NCBI GenBank assembly: GCA_006226425.1
Contig: SBGX01000025.1
Span: forward strand, 40,907-104,906
Direction of reading: 5' to 3'
DNA: 64,000 bases
Source of the DNA: Bacteroidota bacterium
Lineage (GTDB): Bacteria; Bacteroidota; Bacteroidia; Flavobacteriales_D; Crocinitomicaceae
The notes under the pieces were generated by a model, which was given only the letters and a program-made list of their open reading frames with translations, had not been told where the DNA came from and made no database searches. Position numbers and translations under genes: made by a program. Below, piece after piece: positions 10,803-18,645 of the stretch (within the stretch, counting starts at the first letter, position 1; the number at the start of each line of letters is the position of its first letter).

Positions 10803-11336
10803 ATGGATTTTGAACTAAAAAAAATATTCGACTATTTTGATGCAAGGTTTGATTTGAATAAATTATTTTCTGTTGGGATTTACCACCGCTTTAGAAATGT
10901 AGAAAGGATTTATTTGGACGAAATGCAAAGTTCCTTTGATAAAATTGAGTATTTAAAGAGAAATATAATTTCGAAAATTGAGAATGACGAGTTATATGCT
11001 TGCATGGTGACATATACAGAAGTCGCACAGGAGAACTTCCCTGGAAACTCAATAATAGAGTTGAATAGGTGTGGTATTGATACAGAAAGGGAAGTAGTCT
11101 TTAAATGTCTTTTTGATGAAGAAGAAGAGTGGTATAGTAATCTTTTGTTTTTTAAATTGAATTATGTAGAGATCGAAAAGTTCATAAGCGGAGTTTTGTT
11201 TAGAACAGAATCAAAGCGTAGGTCATTTTCATCAGAGTTTTTTATAGTGAACTATACTACAAAAAAAGTAATTAATGTTTATGATGATAGAGGGGTAGAT
11301 ATATTGGAAATAGGCAATGTAACCCCTTTAGAATAA
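10803..11336 (+). CDS. Putative immunity protein for the RHS/Ntox21-like toxin
   Basis: A 177-residue protein whose ATG begins one base after the toxin's stop codon, the usual place for the cognate immunity gene of a polymorphic toxin. No signal peptide or membrane segment is visible, so it should be cytoplasmic, as expected for neutralising a nucleic-acid-targeting toxin. It is acidic in places (FDEEEEWYSN near residue 110) and rich in Phe and Tyr. I do not recognise a family. The 3' part is strikingly AT-rich (13/60 G+C at 11221-11280), like the toxin tip and unlike the RHS core, which suggests toxin and partner arrived as one cassette. The immunity role is inferred from position only. Confidence 0.7.
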   Translation: MDFELKKIFDYFDARFDLNKLFSVGIYHRFRNVERIYLDEMQSSFDKIEYLKRNIISKIENDELYACMVTYTEVAQENFPGNSIIELNRCGIDTEREVVFKCLFDEEEEWYSNLLFFKLNYVEIEKFISGVLFRTESKRRSFSSEFFIVNYTTKKVINVYDDRGVDILEIGNVTPLE

Positions 11337-11338
11337 GC

Positions 11339-11360
11339 ATCAGTTAAAACGTTAACTGAT
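11339..11360. repeat. Perfect 22-bp palindrome behind the immunity gene
   Basis: The arms ATCAGTTAA and TTAACTGAT flank a 4-base AACG centre, two bases after the immunity stop codon. No T-run follows, so it is not a standard terminator. A degenerate relative (GATCAGTTAAAAAGTTAA, then CTCTTTGA) occurs at 12513-12555 behind the orphan tip; both are followed at a similar distance by a CTTTGA word. Confidence 0.6.
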
Positions 11361-11390
11361 CGGCAAATAGTTCTTTGAAAATAATGTGAT

Positions 11391-12473
11391 GTGACAGCAC
11401 AAACTTTCATTTCGGATACCAAGGTGTCGATGGATCATAACACTATGATGCCGAAAACACAGGGATGTGAGGGTGCTTTCAATATTCCAAAATGGCACAG
11501 CGACTATAGCTATGGCTTCCAAAATCAGGAAAGAGATGACGAGATCAAAGGGGAAGGAAACTCCTGGAACTATAAATACAGAATGCAAGACTCTAGATTG
11601 GGTAGGTTCCTAAGTTTGGATCCGTTAGCACCTAAGTATCCTGAGATTAGTCCATATGTTTTTTCAGAGAATAGGCTTATTGATGGAGTTGAGTTTGAGG
11701 GATTGGAAGTTCAGCTAGTTACGCAAGAACAGGTACCAGGAAATGCAGCAACGTCTGGAGTGCCAATGACGGATATAAGTATTACCCAATATTTGGATAA
11801 CTCTACCAATGTAAGGCAGGATATGAATATTGTTAATACTGCAACTGGAGCTAGAGAAACAAATCCAAATGAAGTTCTGACTATACAGAAGAATCAGACT
11901 GGAAATATTCAAGATCCTACTCCAGGTGATGGTGTGCCAAATTTGGGTACCGCAAGTGCGACAATGGACAATATTAGTAGAAGAATGATGCAGATTGCTA
12001 ATAGTATTAATTCCCCAGGAAGGAATTTTGTTGTCGGTGATAATTCCCTTAGTGCGGTCGGTCAAGCAGGACCAGGTGGGGCTGTAGGAAACCCTGTTGT
12101 CGTGGGAACAGGTACTCCACCAGCAAACACGAGAAGGCAAATTTTTCAGGGAAGGTACCTGGCCGCTACAGGAGTTCTTCAAGGGGGAGGACAAGTAGGT
12201 AACTCTAATTCATGGACCCAGGGTCAGGGGAATAATTTAGGCACGCTATTTGCGAATGTCGGTAATGGAGCTAATAATGCTGCCTTAAATAATATCACCA
12301 TAGATATTGTTTTTAATACAAATGGAGCTAATAATTTTACAAACGCAGTTATAGGAACGCTGAATGCTCAACTTGGACCTAATTACGCGAATGTGACAAT
12401 TAATCCTGTTTACGCAGGTGATGCCCCAGCAAGTAATCAGTTTTTTGGAGCGTCATTTTATTTAACCCCTTAA
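11391..12473 (+). CDS. Orphan RHS C-terminal tip (displaced toxin tip)
   Basis: An open frame of 360 residues that would start at GTG; an in-frame TAA sits at 11382. Residues about 41-105 repeat the end of the RHS core (GFQNQERDDEIKGEGNSW, LGRFLSLDPLAPKYPEISPY). After EFEGLEV the sequence diverges wholly into a Gly/Asn/Thr-rich region of about 250 residues without cysteines, Hint motifs or any catalytic motif I know. It has no RHS shell of its own. Family knowledge: rhs loci often keep displaced tips downstream, which recombine through the shared core. The protein may not be translated as it stands. No immunity-like gene follows before the transposase, which is unusual for a tip still toxic. 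Function of the variable part is unknown. Confidence 0.65.
   Translation: MTAQTFISDTKVSMDHNTMMPKTQGCEGAFNIPKWHSDYSYGFQNQERDDEIKGEGNSWNYKYRMQDSRLGRFLSLDPLAPKYPEISPYVFSENRLIDGVEFEGLEVQLVTQEQVPGNAATSGVPMTDISITQYLDNSTNVRQDMNIVNTATGARETNPNEVLTIQKNQTGNIQDPTPGDGVPNLGTASATMDNISRRMMQIANSINSPGRNFVVGDNSLSAVGQAGPGGAVGNPVVVGTGTPPANTRRQIFQGRYLAATGVLQGGGQVGNSNSWTQGQGNNLGTLFANVGNGANNAALNNITIDIVFNTNGANNFTNAVIGTLNAQLGPNYANVTINPVYAGDAPASNQFFGASFYLTP
11511..11660 (+). repeat. RHS core repeat, copy 2 (in the orphan tip)
   Basis: Direct repeat of 9470-9612, about 90% identical over the first 99 bases and then diverging. The identical run is long enough to serve homologous recombination between the resident and displaced tips. 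Confidence 0.88.
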
Positions 12474-12657
12474 AAATGAGAAAAGTAGGTAGTGTACCCT
12501 CCACAAAATAACGATCAGTTAAAAAGTTAATAGACTGAAAATAAGCTCTTTGAGGTTTTGGAGAATACATTTTTCTTAGTTGTAAATGTATGTGTTTGGT
12601 AAGATCGTTCGTTAGAAGGCCTTAAAATGGCTCATTTTAACCTTGTGTTACAGGAGT
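12474..12657. other. Non-coding spacer between orphan tip and IS element
   Basis: No credible gene. It contains the degenerate copy of the 11339-11360 palindrome region at 12513-12555. An immunity gene would be expected here if the orphan tip were an active toxin; none is visible. Confidence 0.55.
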
Positions 12658-13481
12658 GTGGGTTTTTTCTTCTGAAAGCCTTATTATTGTTACGAAATCT
12701 ACCAATCTACTATGTGTGGGAAAATGAAAAAAACAGTCCGATATTGCTACGACTGTAAACAGAAATGTCATAGACATGGAAAAATTAAAAATAAGCAACG
12801 TTGGAAATGCAAAAATTGCGGATTGACTCAATTCAGCGTTTACAAGCGTTGCATCTTTACGCCTGAGCGAAAGGATGCAATTAAGCGTTTGAATAGTGAA
12901 AATGTTGGGATCAGGGGAATGGCAAGATTACTCGGATTAAGCCCAACACATGTTATTCGCTGTATTTTGCAACTATCGGCGCTAGTCAAGCGACCAGACT
13001 ATTATGAATATGGTCAGGAGTATGAACTGGACGAGTTGTGGTCTTATTCAGAATGTAAGAATAATCCCCAATGGGTTGTTTGGGCAATCAATCGTAAAAC
13101 ACGAGTAGTGATTGATTTTGTGGTTGGTCGAAGGACAAAAGAAACGGTTAACAAACTGGTAGAAAAATTAAAGCGATTGCACCCAAAGAAGATTCGAACG
13201 GATAAATGGGCAGGTTATAAGTCTCTGTTGGCAGATATTCCTAAAGAAATACATAGACCAGGAAGACGCATTACGAATATACTTGAACGTCAAGGAGCAA
13301 CCGTTCGAAACAGCATTAAACGATTGAATAGAAAGACGTTGAGCTTTTCAAAAACACCAAAGATGCTTGAAGCTTGTATTTTACTCTATATGGATGATTG
13401 CAAATGGCGACCCTACCGAAGCGGTTTCATTATTCGAAAACCGATTTTCTAAATTAGGCTTATCTTTAAGCAAGAAAACAC
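12658..13481 (+). mobile_element. IS1-family insertion sequence
   Basis: One IS1-type transposase gene with short flanks. Candidate imperfect terminal inverted repeats are 12658-12680 (GTGGGTTTTTTCTTC) and 13457-13481 (reverse complement begins GTGTTTTCTTGCTTAAAG). The match is imperfect and the T-rich sequence makes other alignments possible, and no target duplication was evident, so the ends are tentative. About 0.8 kb fits the family. The element lies between two RHS tip fragments. Confidence 0.55.
12712..13452 (+). CDS. IS1-family transposase (single frame, InsA-InsB type)
   Basis: This 246-residue protein carries in one frame what classical IS1 splits between InsA and InsB. The N-terminal zinc ribbon has Cys12, Cys15, Cys33 and Cys36, followed by a helix-turn-helix region (NVGIRGMARLLGLSPTHVIR). 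The catalytic part shows ELDELWSY (Asp107), TDKWAGY (Asp164) and ILERQGATVRN (Glu192), a DDE triad, then RLNRKTLSFSK as in InsB. It catalyses cut or copy of the element's ends. The frame is intact and key residues are present, so it may be active. A second Met at codon 5 could also start translation. Confidence 0.93.
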   Translation: MCGKMKKTVRYCYDCKQKCHRHGKIKNKQRWKCKNCGLTQFSVYKRCIFTPERKDAIKRLNSENVGIRGMARLLGLSPTHVIRCILQLSALVKRPDYYEYGQEYELDELWSYSECKNNPQWVVWAINRKTRVVIDFVVGRRTKETVNKLVEKLKRLHPKKIRTDKWAGYKSLLADIPKEIHRPGRRITNILERQGATVRNSIKRLNRKTLSFSKTPKMLEACILLYMDDCKWRPYRSGFIIRKPIF

Positions 13482-13498
13482 GATTAAAAAACTCACTT

Positions 13499-13725
13499 GA
13501 AAGCACCAACTTTCATTTCTGATACCATGGTGTCGAGCAGTCATTTCATTATGATGACGAAAACACTTGAATATTAGGTGGCTTTCAAAATCAGGAAATA
13601 GACGATAAAGGAAATTCCTGTAGCTATTTATGCAGAATGTACAAGCCGAGCTTGGGCAGGTTCCTAAGTTTGGATTCTTTAGCACCTAAACATTCTGCGA
13701 CCAGTCCATATGCTGATACTGTTCC
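13499..13725 (+). pseudogene. Degenerate RHS tip remnant (third copy)
   Basis: Aligns with 11396-11660, including the stretch before the RHS core (AACTTTCATTTC, GATACCA.GGTGTCGA, CGAAAACAC), but with deletions in the core and frame-breaking changes. The last part still reads RFLSLDSLAPK..ATSPYAD, matching the orphan tip's RFLSLDPLAPK..EISPYVF. It resembles the orphan tip more than the resident gene, so the two displaced copies share a history. No function expected. Confidence 0.75.
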
Positions 13726-13777
13726 AATTTTCCCTTTCCGATAGTGATTAGCTAGCACTTCACATGAACAAACCATA

Positions 13778-13812
13778 AGCCCCGCTCAACCGATAGAGCA
13801 GGGCTTTTTTTT
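13778..13812 (+). terminator. Rho-independent terminator of the RHS locus
   Basis: A stem AGCCCcGCTC/GAGCaGGGCT with one mismatch and an 8-base loop is followed by eight T. It ends the plus-strand RHS locus after the decayed tip and was plausibly the original terminator of the rhs operon. Confidence 0.85.
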
Positions 13813-13932
13813 GTTGAAACAGCCCCTTTTTTGAATCGCAATTCGATTTTAATAGCTATTATTGGAGGGTCTCAAACTGATGAAAGCGATGAGTAATACT
13901 TCCAATTTCCGGATCAGACAAAATTTGTTAGT

Positions 13933-15813
13933 ATGATTACAAGACAGTTAGTTCATTTGCGATTGCTCGTGGGCATTTTGTCCGGAATTTTGTGGACTTC
14001 CCTGAACGTGCAAGCTCAGGAAGAGGAACCAGTGCTACCGGTTTACTCGTACAGCGAACTCTTTCAGGCTATTAAATCTTGCCCGGATACTGTCTTCCGA
14101 CTCGAAAATGCCCTTCTTCGTTTTAACCCACAAACAGACCAGGAATTTTCTTTGGGTACCGACGAAATGAAGTTGGCCATGACAGACACCCTGATCGGCC
14201 CTAAAAGGGTGTGGATGAGCATCAATAAGCATTTGGTATTTACAAATGTGAACGAAGAGGTCAGTTTCCTTGAGTTTAGAAAACCGAATGCTAGAATCGG
14301 TGCATTTCGTGGGATTCATTTCAAGAAGTCAGTCCGCATTGAAAATTCAGAAATTGTAGCCTTCTCAGACTGTGTCTTTGATGAAAAAATTACCTTTTTC
14401 AAGAATAAGTATACCGAAGAAGAGAAGAAAAAAGGCTTTGTTTTGATGCTTTATTATAATCGATTTAAAGCAGGTTGTTTAACCCAATTTTGGGTCGCGA
14501 AAGAGGATTTAAAAGGTGGCGCGAAGGTAATTACAATTCGGAATAATGAGATTCATGGAGGGGATCCCAATGTGGAGACCCTAATAGAAGATTTTGCTGG
14601 TTTTCTGTCCATGGTTGATATGGCAAAAAACACCATCCGCGCCACATGTTGGTACGCCTTGAGTGCTCGCGGATCAAGTATTGTTATTCGGGATAATCGT
14701 TTTTTTGTTCCGTACATGTCCTATAATATTTCACCAGAGGATGATGCAACAGAAGTCATTATATTGGATAACTTCCATTCGAATTGGGTGACTCTAAGGG
14801 CACGTAATCTCAATTCACGTTGCCAGATTGATTGGAGGCAATTTGAAAATAAAACGATTTCCGATGCGGGCTTTAGTGCCTTTCGGTTATTGAAGCAAGA
14901 GGAAGCGGTCCGACAGGGACTCTCCCACTTGATGATAGGAGATGTGGGAACACTAACCATGGAGTACACCAAACAATTCCGTTTTCGGGATTTGTGGGCC
15001 TATAATTCCGAACGGGCAGATTTGGGTGCAATGCTGGATTACTACAAATCCCATTATGACAAGGCAAACGCCAATATGGTTTATGTTGAATTGAAGGATC
15101 TTGAAACTAAAAGGTATGAAGTACTGTACCACGAAAACCCAGGCTTCAATAATTTCTTTCGTTGGCGCATCAACCAGTTTCTGAAGTATTTTTCCGAGTA
15201 TGGAACAAATCCGGCGAGGTCCATCTTGTTTTCGCTGTATATCATTGTTTGCTTTGCCCTCTTCTACCTCTTTTTTCCAAATTCATGGGATGAACAGGGA
15301 AGGCATCGAGTGATCAACCGCTATCGTTTTTTTCTCCGCTATATGAGCGAGTCCAGTTCAATACATGAGCTATACCTGGAGAAAAGAAAAGAGGAACTGA
15401 AGGCCTACGAGTCCTTTCAGGAATTGGTCGCAAAGACGAGAAGTGGCGTACCTCGCTTTTTCACCGCGACTGCTGGCCTGCTCTATCGTTGGGCAATTTC
15501 CAGAACGAGTCTCAGTTTGCGTTTGCTCCGGCGACTCAATTTTTTGAGAGGTACCTGGGATAAGCTTTCCGGCTGGAAGAAATTCTGGAAATCGAGTTTG
15601 TTAATCTTCCTCTTTATCCTGGCATTTATCTATGATTTATTCGTGAAGTTGCTAAATGCCCTGATGCTTTCTCTGAATACCTTCAGTACCCTCGGTTTTG
15701 GAGAAATTCCAATTCGGGGTCTACCGCGTTACATGGCCATTGTTCAGGGCTTCATCGGCTGGTTTTTGTTGACGATCTTCTCCGTTTCGCTCATTTCCCA
15801 GCTCATCGAGTAA
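13933..15813 (+). CDS. Secreted beta-helix-like domain fused to a K+-channel pore
   Basis: This 626-residue protein has a signal peptide (about residues 1-28, ending VQAQ). A long extracytoplasmic region (30-420) follows, in which short strands with repeated F/I-x-N and N-x-F patterns suggest a right-handed beta-helix. A membrane segment lies near 429-452, then a basic cytoplasmic stretch of about 100 residues, a second membrane helix at 552-570, a pore loop with the filter-like STLGFGEIP (about 582-590), and a last helix near 598-622. The TLGFGE motif corresponds to the TVGYGD filter of the ion-channel family, so a tetrameric cation channel, probably for K+, is likely. What the periplasmic domain senses is unknown. 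It stands alone on the plus strand after the RHS terminator. Confidence 0.75.
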   Translation: MITRQLVHLRLLVGILSGILWTSLNVQAQEEEPVLPVYSYSELFQAIKSCPDTVFRLENALLRFNPQTDQEFSLGTDEMKLAMTDTLIGPKRVWMSINKHLVFTNVNEEVSFLEFRKPNARIGAFRGIHFKKSVRIENSEIVAFSDCVFDEKITFFKNKYTEEEKKKGFVLMLYYNRFKAGCLTQFWVAKEDLKGGAKVITIRNNEIHGGDPNVETLIEDFAGFLSMVDMAKNTIRATCWYALSARGSSIVIRDNRFFVPYMSYNISPEDDATEVIILDNFHSNWVTLRARNLNSRCQIDWRQFENKTISDAGFSAFRLLKQEEAVRQGLSHLMIGDVGTLTMEYTKQFRFRDLWAYNSERADLGAMLDYYKSHYDKANANMVYVELKDLETKRYEVLYHENPGFNNFFRWRINQFLKYFSEYGTNPARSILFSLYIIVCFALFYLFFPNSWDEQGRHRVINRYRFFLRYMSESSSIHELYLEKRKEELKAYESFQELVAKTRSGVPRFFTATAGLLYRWAISRTSLSLRLLRRLNFLRGTWDKLSGWKKFWKSSLLIFLFILAFIYDLFVKLLNALMLSLNTFSTLGFGEIPIRGLPRYMAIVQGFIGWFLLTIFSVSLISQLIE

Positions 15814-15836
15814 GCCGTTTAACTTTCCTGGTAGTC

Positions 15837-16094
15837 TTACAGACGCTCGCATTCGCAGGTTTTGACTTTTTTACAGCCAAATTTCGTTTGCTTGTAGTCG
15901 GGTGGAGGTCCGATAGTGACTCCTGTGCAGACCTCTTCCTCCGTATATCTACAGGAAGTTTTTTCACGGGTGCCGACTTCAGCAATAATTGTATTAAAAT
16001 GATCCACAGAAACCCAAACGTCACGTTCTTCCGGGTGCTGGATCAAGACTTCGCCATTTTCCATGTTGTATATGGCCTGTACTAATTTGCGCAT
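15837..16094 (-). CDS. Small hypothetical protein with Cys-rich tail
   Basis: An 85-residue frame starting MRKLVQAIYNMENGEVLIQ. The first half looks like a small folded domain; the second half has six cysteines (SCRYTEEEVC, FGCKKVKTCEC). No signal peptide or known family is visible. The gene lies between a convergent channel gene and a lipoprotein gene on the same strand. A frame of 73 codons overlaps it but has less natural composition. It is probably real, with some doubt. Confidence 0.5.
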   Translation of the reverse strand: MRKLVQAIYNMENGEVLIQHPEERDVWVSVDHFNTIIAEVGTREKTSCRYTEEEVCTGVTIGPPPDYKQTKFGCKKVKTCECERL

Positions 16095-16210
16095 ATTGTA
16101 GAGTTTTAAAAAGGGTTATTCAATGCTAAATTAGGTGGTCAATTCATAGAGAACAAGTCCCCTTTTGGTGTTTTCGTAGTCACCAAATGGAGGGGGTAAA
16201 TTCCAAGGAT

Positions 16211-17371
16211 TTAATGAGTTTTTTGGGTGGCTGTCGCGAGTCTTTGGAAGAGCAAATCAATATCTGCCTGGGTGAAACGAAAGGAATTCGTTTGTCCAAT
16301 CTCGTACAGCAGGGAATAAAGCAGGTTTTGATCCTTACTATTTTCTCCAGTATCCTGAGGGTCGGTGATTTGAGAATCAAAGTACTCAAACTTCAATTCT
16401 TTTGTGTTGAGATCATAGCTATAGACCAAATCTCCAATGCAACACATGGCACAGGATTCAAGATAAATGTCTAAATCCTGAACCTTTTCTGAAGCGACTG
16501 CAAGTAATTCTGCATCGGTGGTTTGCTGAGAGAAAATTAATTTTTCGTTTTCAATTCCCGCCTGAATGATTCCTCCATTGCATCGATCTCCGATAGCGAT
16601 GACTTTCATTTCCCTGAGTTGATTTCCCCGGACCTGGAGTTTTCGGATACTGGTAAAAACACCTGTCCCCCCGCCACTTTCGGAAGTGCTGATGTAATAC
16701 GTTTCGTCCCGGTGCCCCAGGTACTCGTATTCGAAATAGGGAGTTCGCATCATGAAATCGTCCCCGTAGTCAATGGTATATCCATGATAACCTTCCTTAA
16801 CCGGATACATGTGATAGTTTTCAGGAAGCGAAACATCCTGGCCCAAGTTCACGACTTTTTTGGTGCCTTCCAGATTGGATAGCCGGTCGACTTGATAGGG
16901 ATGGAAAGGCAGATTTTCACGGAACCATAAAAACAGGTCATTCACCTTATTGACCTGAAAAGCGAGTTGTTTCTTTCTTTTCGGAAGATTCGACCAATTT
17001 CCCTGGAGAGCATAGCTTGAGTTGATTTTGCCCTGGAAAACAGCCTTTTTGTCTTCGCCATGGTATTCGAATAACTCAAAGCTTTTGTGCTCGGGGTCAA
17101 GATTTCCTTTCAAAGGAATGCAGGCTTTATGTTTTTGGTAATAATACTGGCCGGATAGACTATTTCCAAATAAGGAAAGTTCCATTCGAATGTCATACTT
17201 TCCGTCAATTTGTCCTTCGAAGGTGCAGTGAAAGTCCTTGAGTTCAAAGTTTTCAATGGGAGTCTTTTCCCGCTTCGTTTCCTTCTCCGGATCAGATGGA
17301 AGTTCTTTTGACTCTTCCGAGCAATTGGAGAAAAATAATGGAATGAATAGGAAGAGTACCCGAAATCGCAT
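16211..17371 (-). CDS. Predicted lipoprotein of unknown function
   Basis: Starting at the ATG at 17371 gives 386 residues with a compact lipoprotein signal (MRFRVLFLFIPLFFSNCSEE, lipobox FFSNC). An upstream Met, 18 codons earlier, would put charged residues in front of the signal and is less likely. After a Lys/Glu-rich linker comes a domain with beta-strand patterns (GQIDGKYDIRMELSLFGNSLSG), then a region with GGGTGVFTSI and a Cys pair (SCAMCC) near the C-terminus. I do not recognise the family. Anchoring in the inner leaflet of the outer membrane or on the surface is expected. It is a monocistronic minus-strand gene. Confidence 0.8.
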   Translation of the reverse strand: MRFRVLFLFIPLFFSNCSEESKELPSDPEKETKREKTPIENFELKDFHCTFEGQIDGKYDIRMELSLFGNSLSGQYYYQKHKACIPLKGNLDPEHKSFELFEYHGEDKKAVFQGKINSSYALQGNWSNLPKRKKQLAFQVNKVNDLFLWFRENLPFHPYQVDRLSNLEGTKKVVNLGQDVSLPENYHMYPVKEGYHGYTIDYGDDFMMRTPYFEYEYLGHRDETYYISTSESGGGTGVFTSIRKLQVRGNQLREMKVIAIGDRCNGGIIQAGIENEKLIFSQQTTDAELLAVASEKVQDLDIYLESCAMCCIGDLVYSYDLNTKELKFEYFDSQITDPQDTGENSKDQNLLYSLLYEIGQTNSFRFTQADIDLLFQRLATATQKTH

Positions 17372-17520
17372 AGCATAAAGATAGGTCTTCCCATGAACTT
17401 TTCTCCATTTGTGGGCTTGATTCATTGGAAAGGAATCTGCTGTTGCACGCTTTTATGAGTCGGAAAACCTCGGTGAATAACTCAACGAATGCAGTTATCA
17501 ATTTCCGGGCAGATAGACTT

Positions 17521-17528
17521 TAATTTTG
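17521..17528 (+). promoter_or_regulatory. Bacteroidota-type -7 box (TAATTTTG)
   Basis: TAATTTTG fits TAnnTTTG and lies 36 bases before the start of the small secreted-protein gene. The -33 region (about 17496) has no clear TTTG, so this is a candidate only. Confidence 0.4.
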
Positions 17529-17563
17529 TCATAGATTGCAAGGAAAGTTAAAAATGTAGAGTG

Positions 17564-17845
17564 ATGAAAAAGAAAGCAATTGTTTTATTGGCTGCCTTCA
17601 TGTTAGTGTCCGGACTGGCTTCGGCATTTTCGGTGAAATATTATAACAAGGACTCCAAAAATCATAAAATGGAAGTCAAGATCAACGGAAGTACACGAAG
17701 TATAGAATTTCGTTCGAGTACCAGTGGAACGGCTTCTGTTGGAATCAATGCTTCCAAGATCGAGGTCAAAACAGCTTGTGGCTGGGTGACTTTGAAGGAT
17801 GGAGATAAGATTGTGATCAAAGACGGATGTATTAAAGTCGAATAA
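17564..17845 (+). CDS. Small secreted protein
   Basis: A 93-residue protein whose ATG at 17564 follows a GTG codon that could also start the frame. A clear signal peptide (about 1-22, LASAFS) is followed by a short, strand-rich basic domain with regular K-x-x and I-x-V patterns and two cysteines (TACGW, DGCIKV) that could form a disulfide. No family recognised. A TAATTTTG box lies upstream. The protein is probably periplasmic or exported. It is convergent with the next gene. Confidence 0.75.
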   Translation: MKKKAIVLLAAFMLVSGLASAFSVKYYNKDSKNHKMEVKINGSTRSIEFRSSTSGTASVGINASKIEVKTACGWVTLKDGDKIVIKDGCIKVE

Positions 17846-17866
17846 GACTTTTCGGAAATTTCTCGT

Positions 17867-18574
17867 TTAGTCTTTGACGAAAAGAAAATATTCCAAAAAA
17901 TAATCGGAGTTCTTTTCGTGCACAGGCACCCGGAGCTTGTATCCAAGGTGATATGCCTCTTTTGGAAGACTAAATAACAGTTGATTGTTTCCCTTGGGCA
18001 GAAGTTTCAGGTGCTTATCATGATGACCCCAAATCCATCCGTTCAGGTACCATTCATCTGACAGATTTAGTTCGATATCCTCTTCGCTAAGATTGTGCAA
18101 TTGAATCATTCCGGAATAGCGTTGTGTGTCCGGGTCCAGTTTCAGAAAGATCTGGTGATTGCCTTGGATGTTGAGGGAGGGACAATCAAACTCAAAGTGA
18201 ATTTGAGCCCTTCCCAGGTTAGTGACGACTGTTGCGACGCGGTGACTTCTTCCAGGTCGGTTGCTGGCACAGAAGTATCTAAACTGAACGGACTCTCCAG
18301 GAAGGATGGGTTCCTTTGGAAAGTTGGTGGGACCGCACTGAGGTTCTCCCCAGTGCAAACGCGTGATGATTAGGACCGTATCGCTACAGTTCGTGAGTTC
18401 GAATTCAATAGGCTGAATCTTGGTATAGCTAAGAGGCCCCAAACGAACGGAAACTTGAGAACCGGATTGCGTGGCAAAGGAACTGTAATGGCCTATGACC
18501 TTGAGGCTAAAAGGCGTTTGGGCACTAATTGCGGTGCACAGGCTTAGAAAGAACGTGAAGAGCAGCATTTTCAT
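17867..18574 (-). CDS. Secreted protein with DUF1573-like domain
   Basis: This 235-residue protein has a signal peptide (MKMLLFTFFLSLCTAISAQ). The region around residues 50-130 (IEFELTNCSDTVLIITRL, PILPGESVQFRY, cysteines in EPQCGPTNF) follows the pattern of DUF1573, an immunoglobulin-like fold common in exported Bacteroidota proteins. A second strand-rich half (NLSEEDIELNLSDEWY) repeats the idea. The role is unknown; adhesion or periplasmic binding is plausible. It lies 71 bp behind the deacetylase-like gene on the same strand and may be read with it. Confidence 0.6.
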   Translation of the reverse strand: MKMLLFTFFLSLCTAISAQTPFSLKVIGHYSSFATQSGSQVSVRLGPLSYTKIQPIEFELTNCSDTVLIITRLHWGEPQCGPTNFPKEPILPGESVQFRYFCASNRPGRSHRVATVVTNLGRAQIHFEFDCPSLNIQGNHQIFLKLDPDTQRYSGMIQLHNLSEEDIELNLSDEWYLNGWIWGHHDKHLKLLPKGNNQLLFSLPKEAYHLGYKLRVPVHEKNSDYFLEYFLFVKD

Positions 18575-18645
18575 GATGATTGCAAGTTAAGTTTAAAAGC
18601 ATAACACGCAAAAAATCAAGCTGTTAAACTCTTGTTAAACTTATT

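Noticed and set aside
11339..11360. Palindrome considered as a terminator
   Set aside because: No T-run on either strand follows the AT-rich stem; kept as a repeat only.
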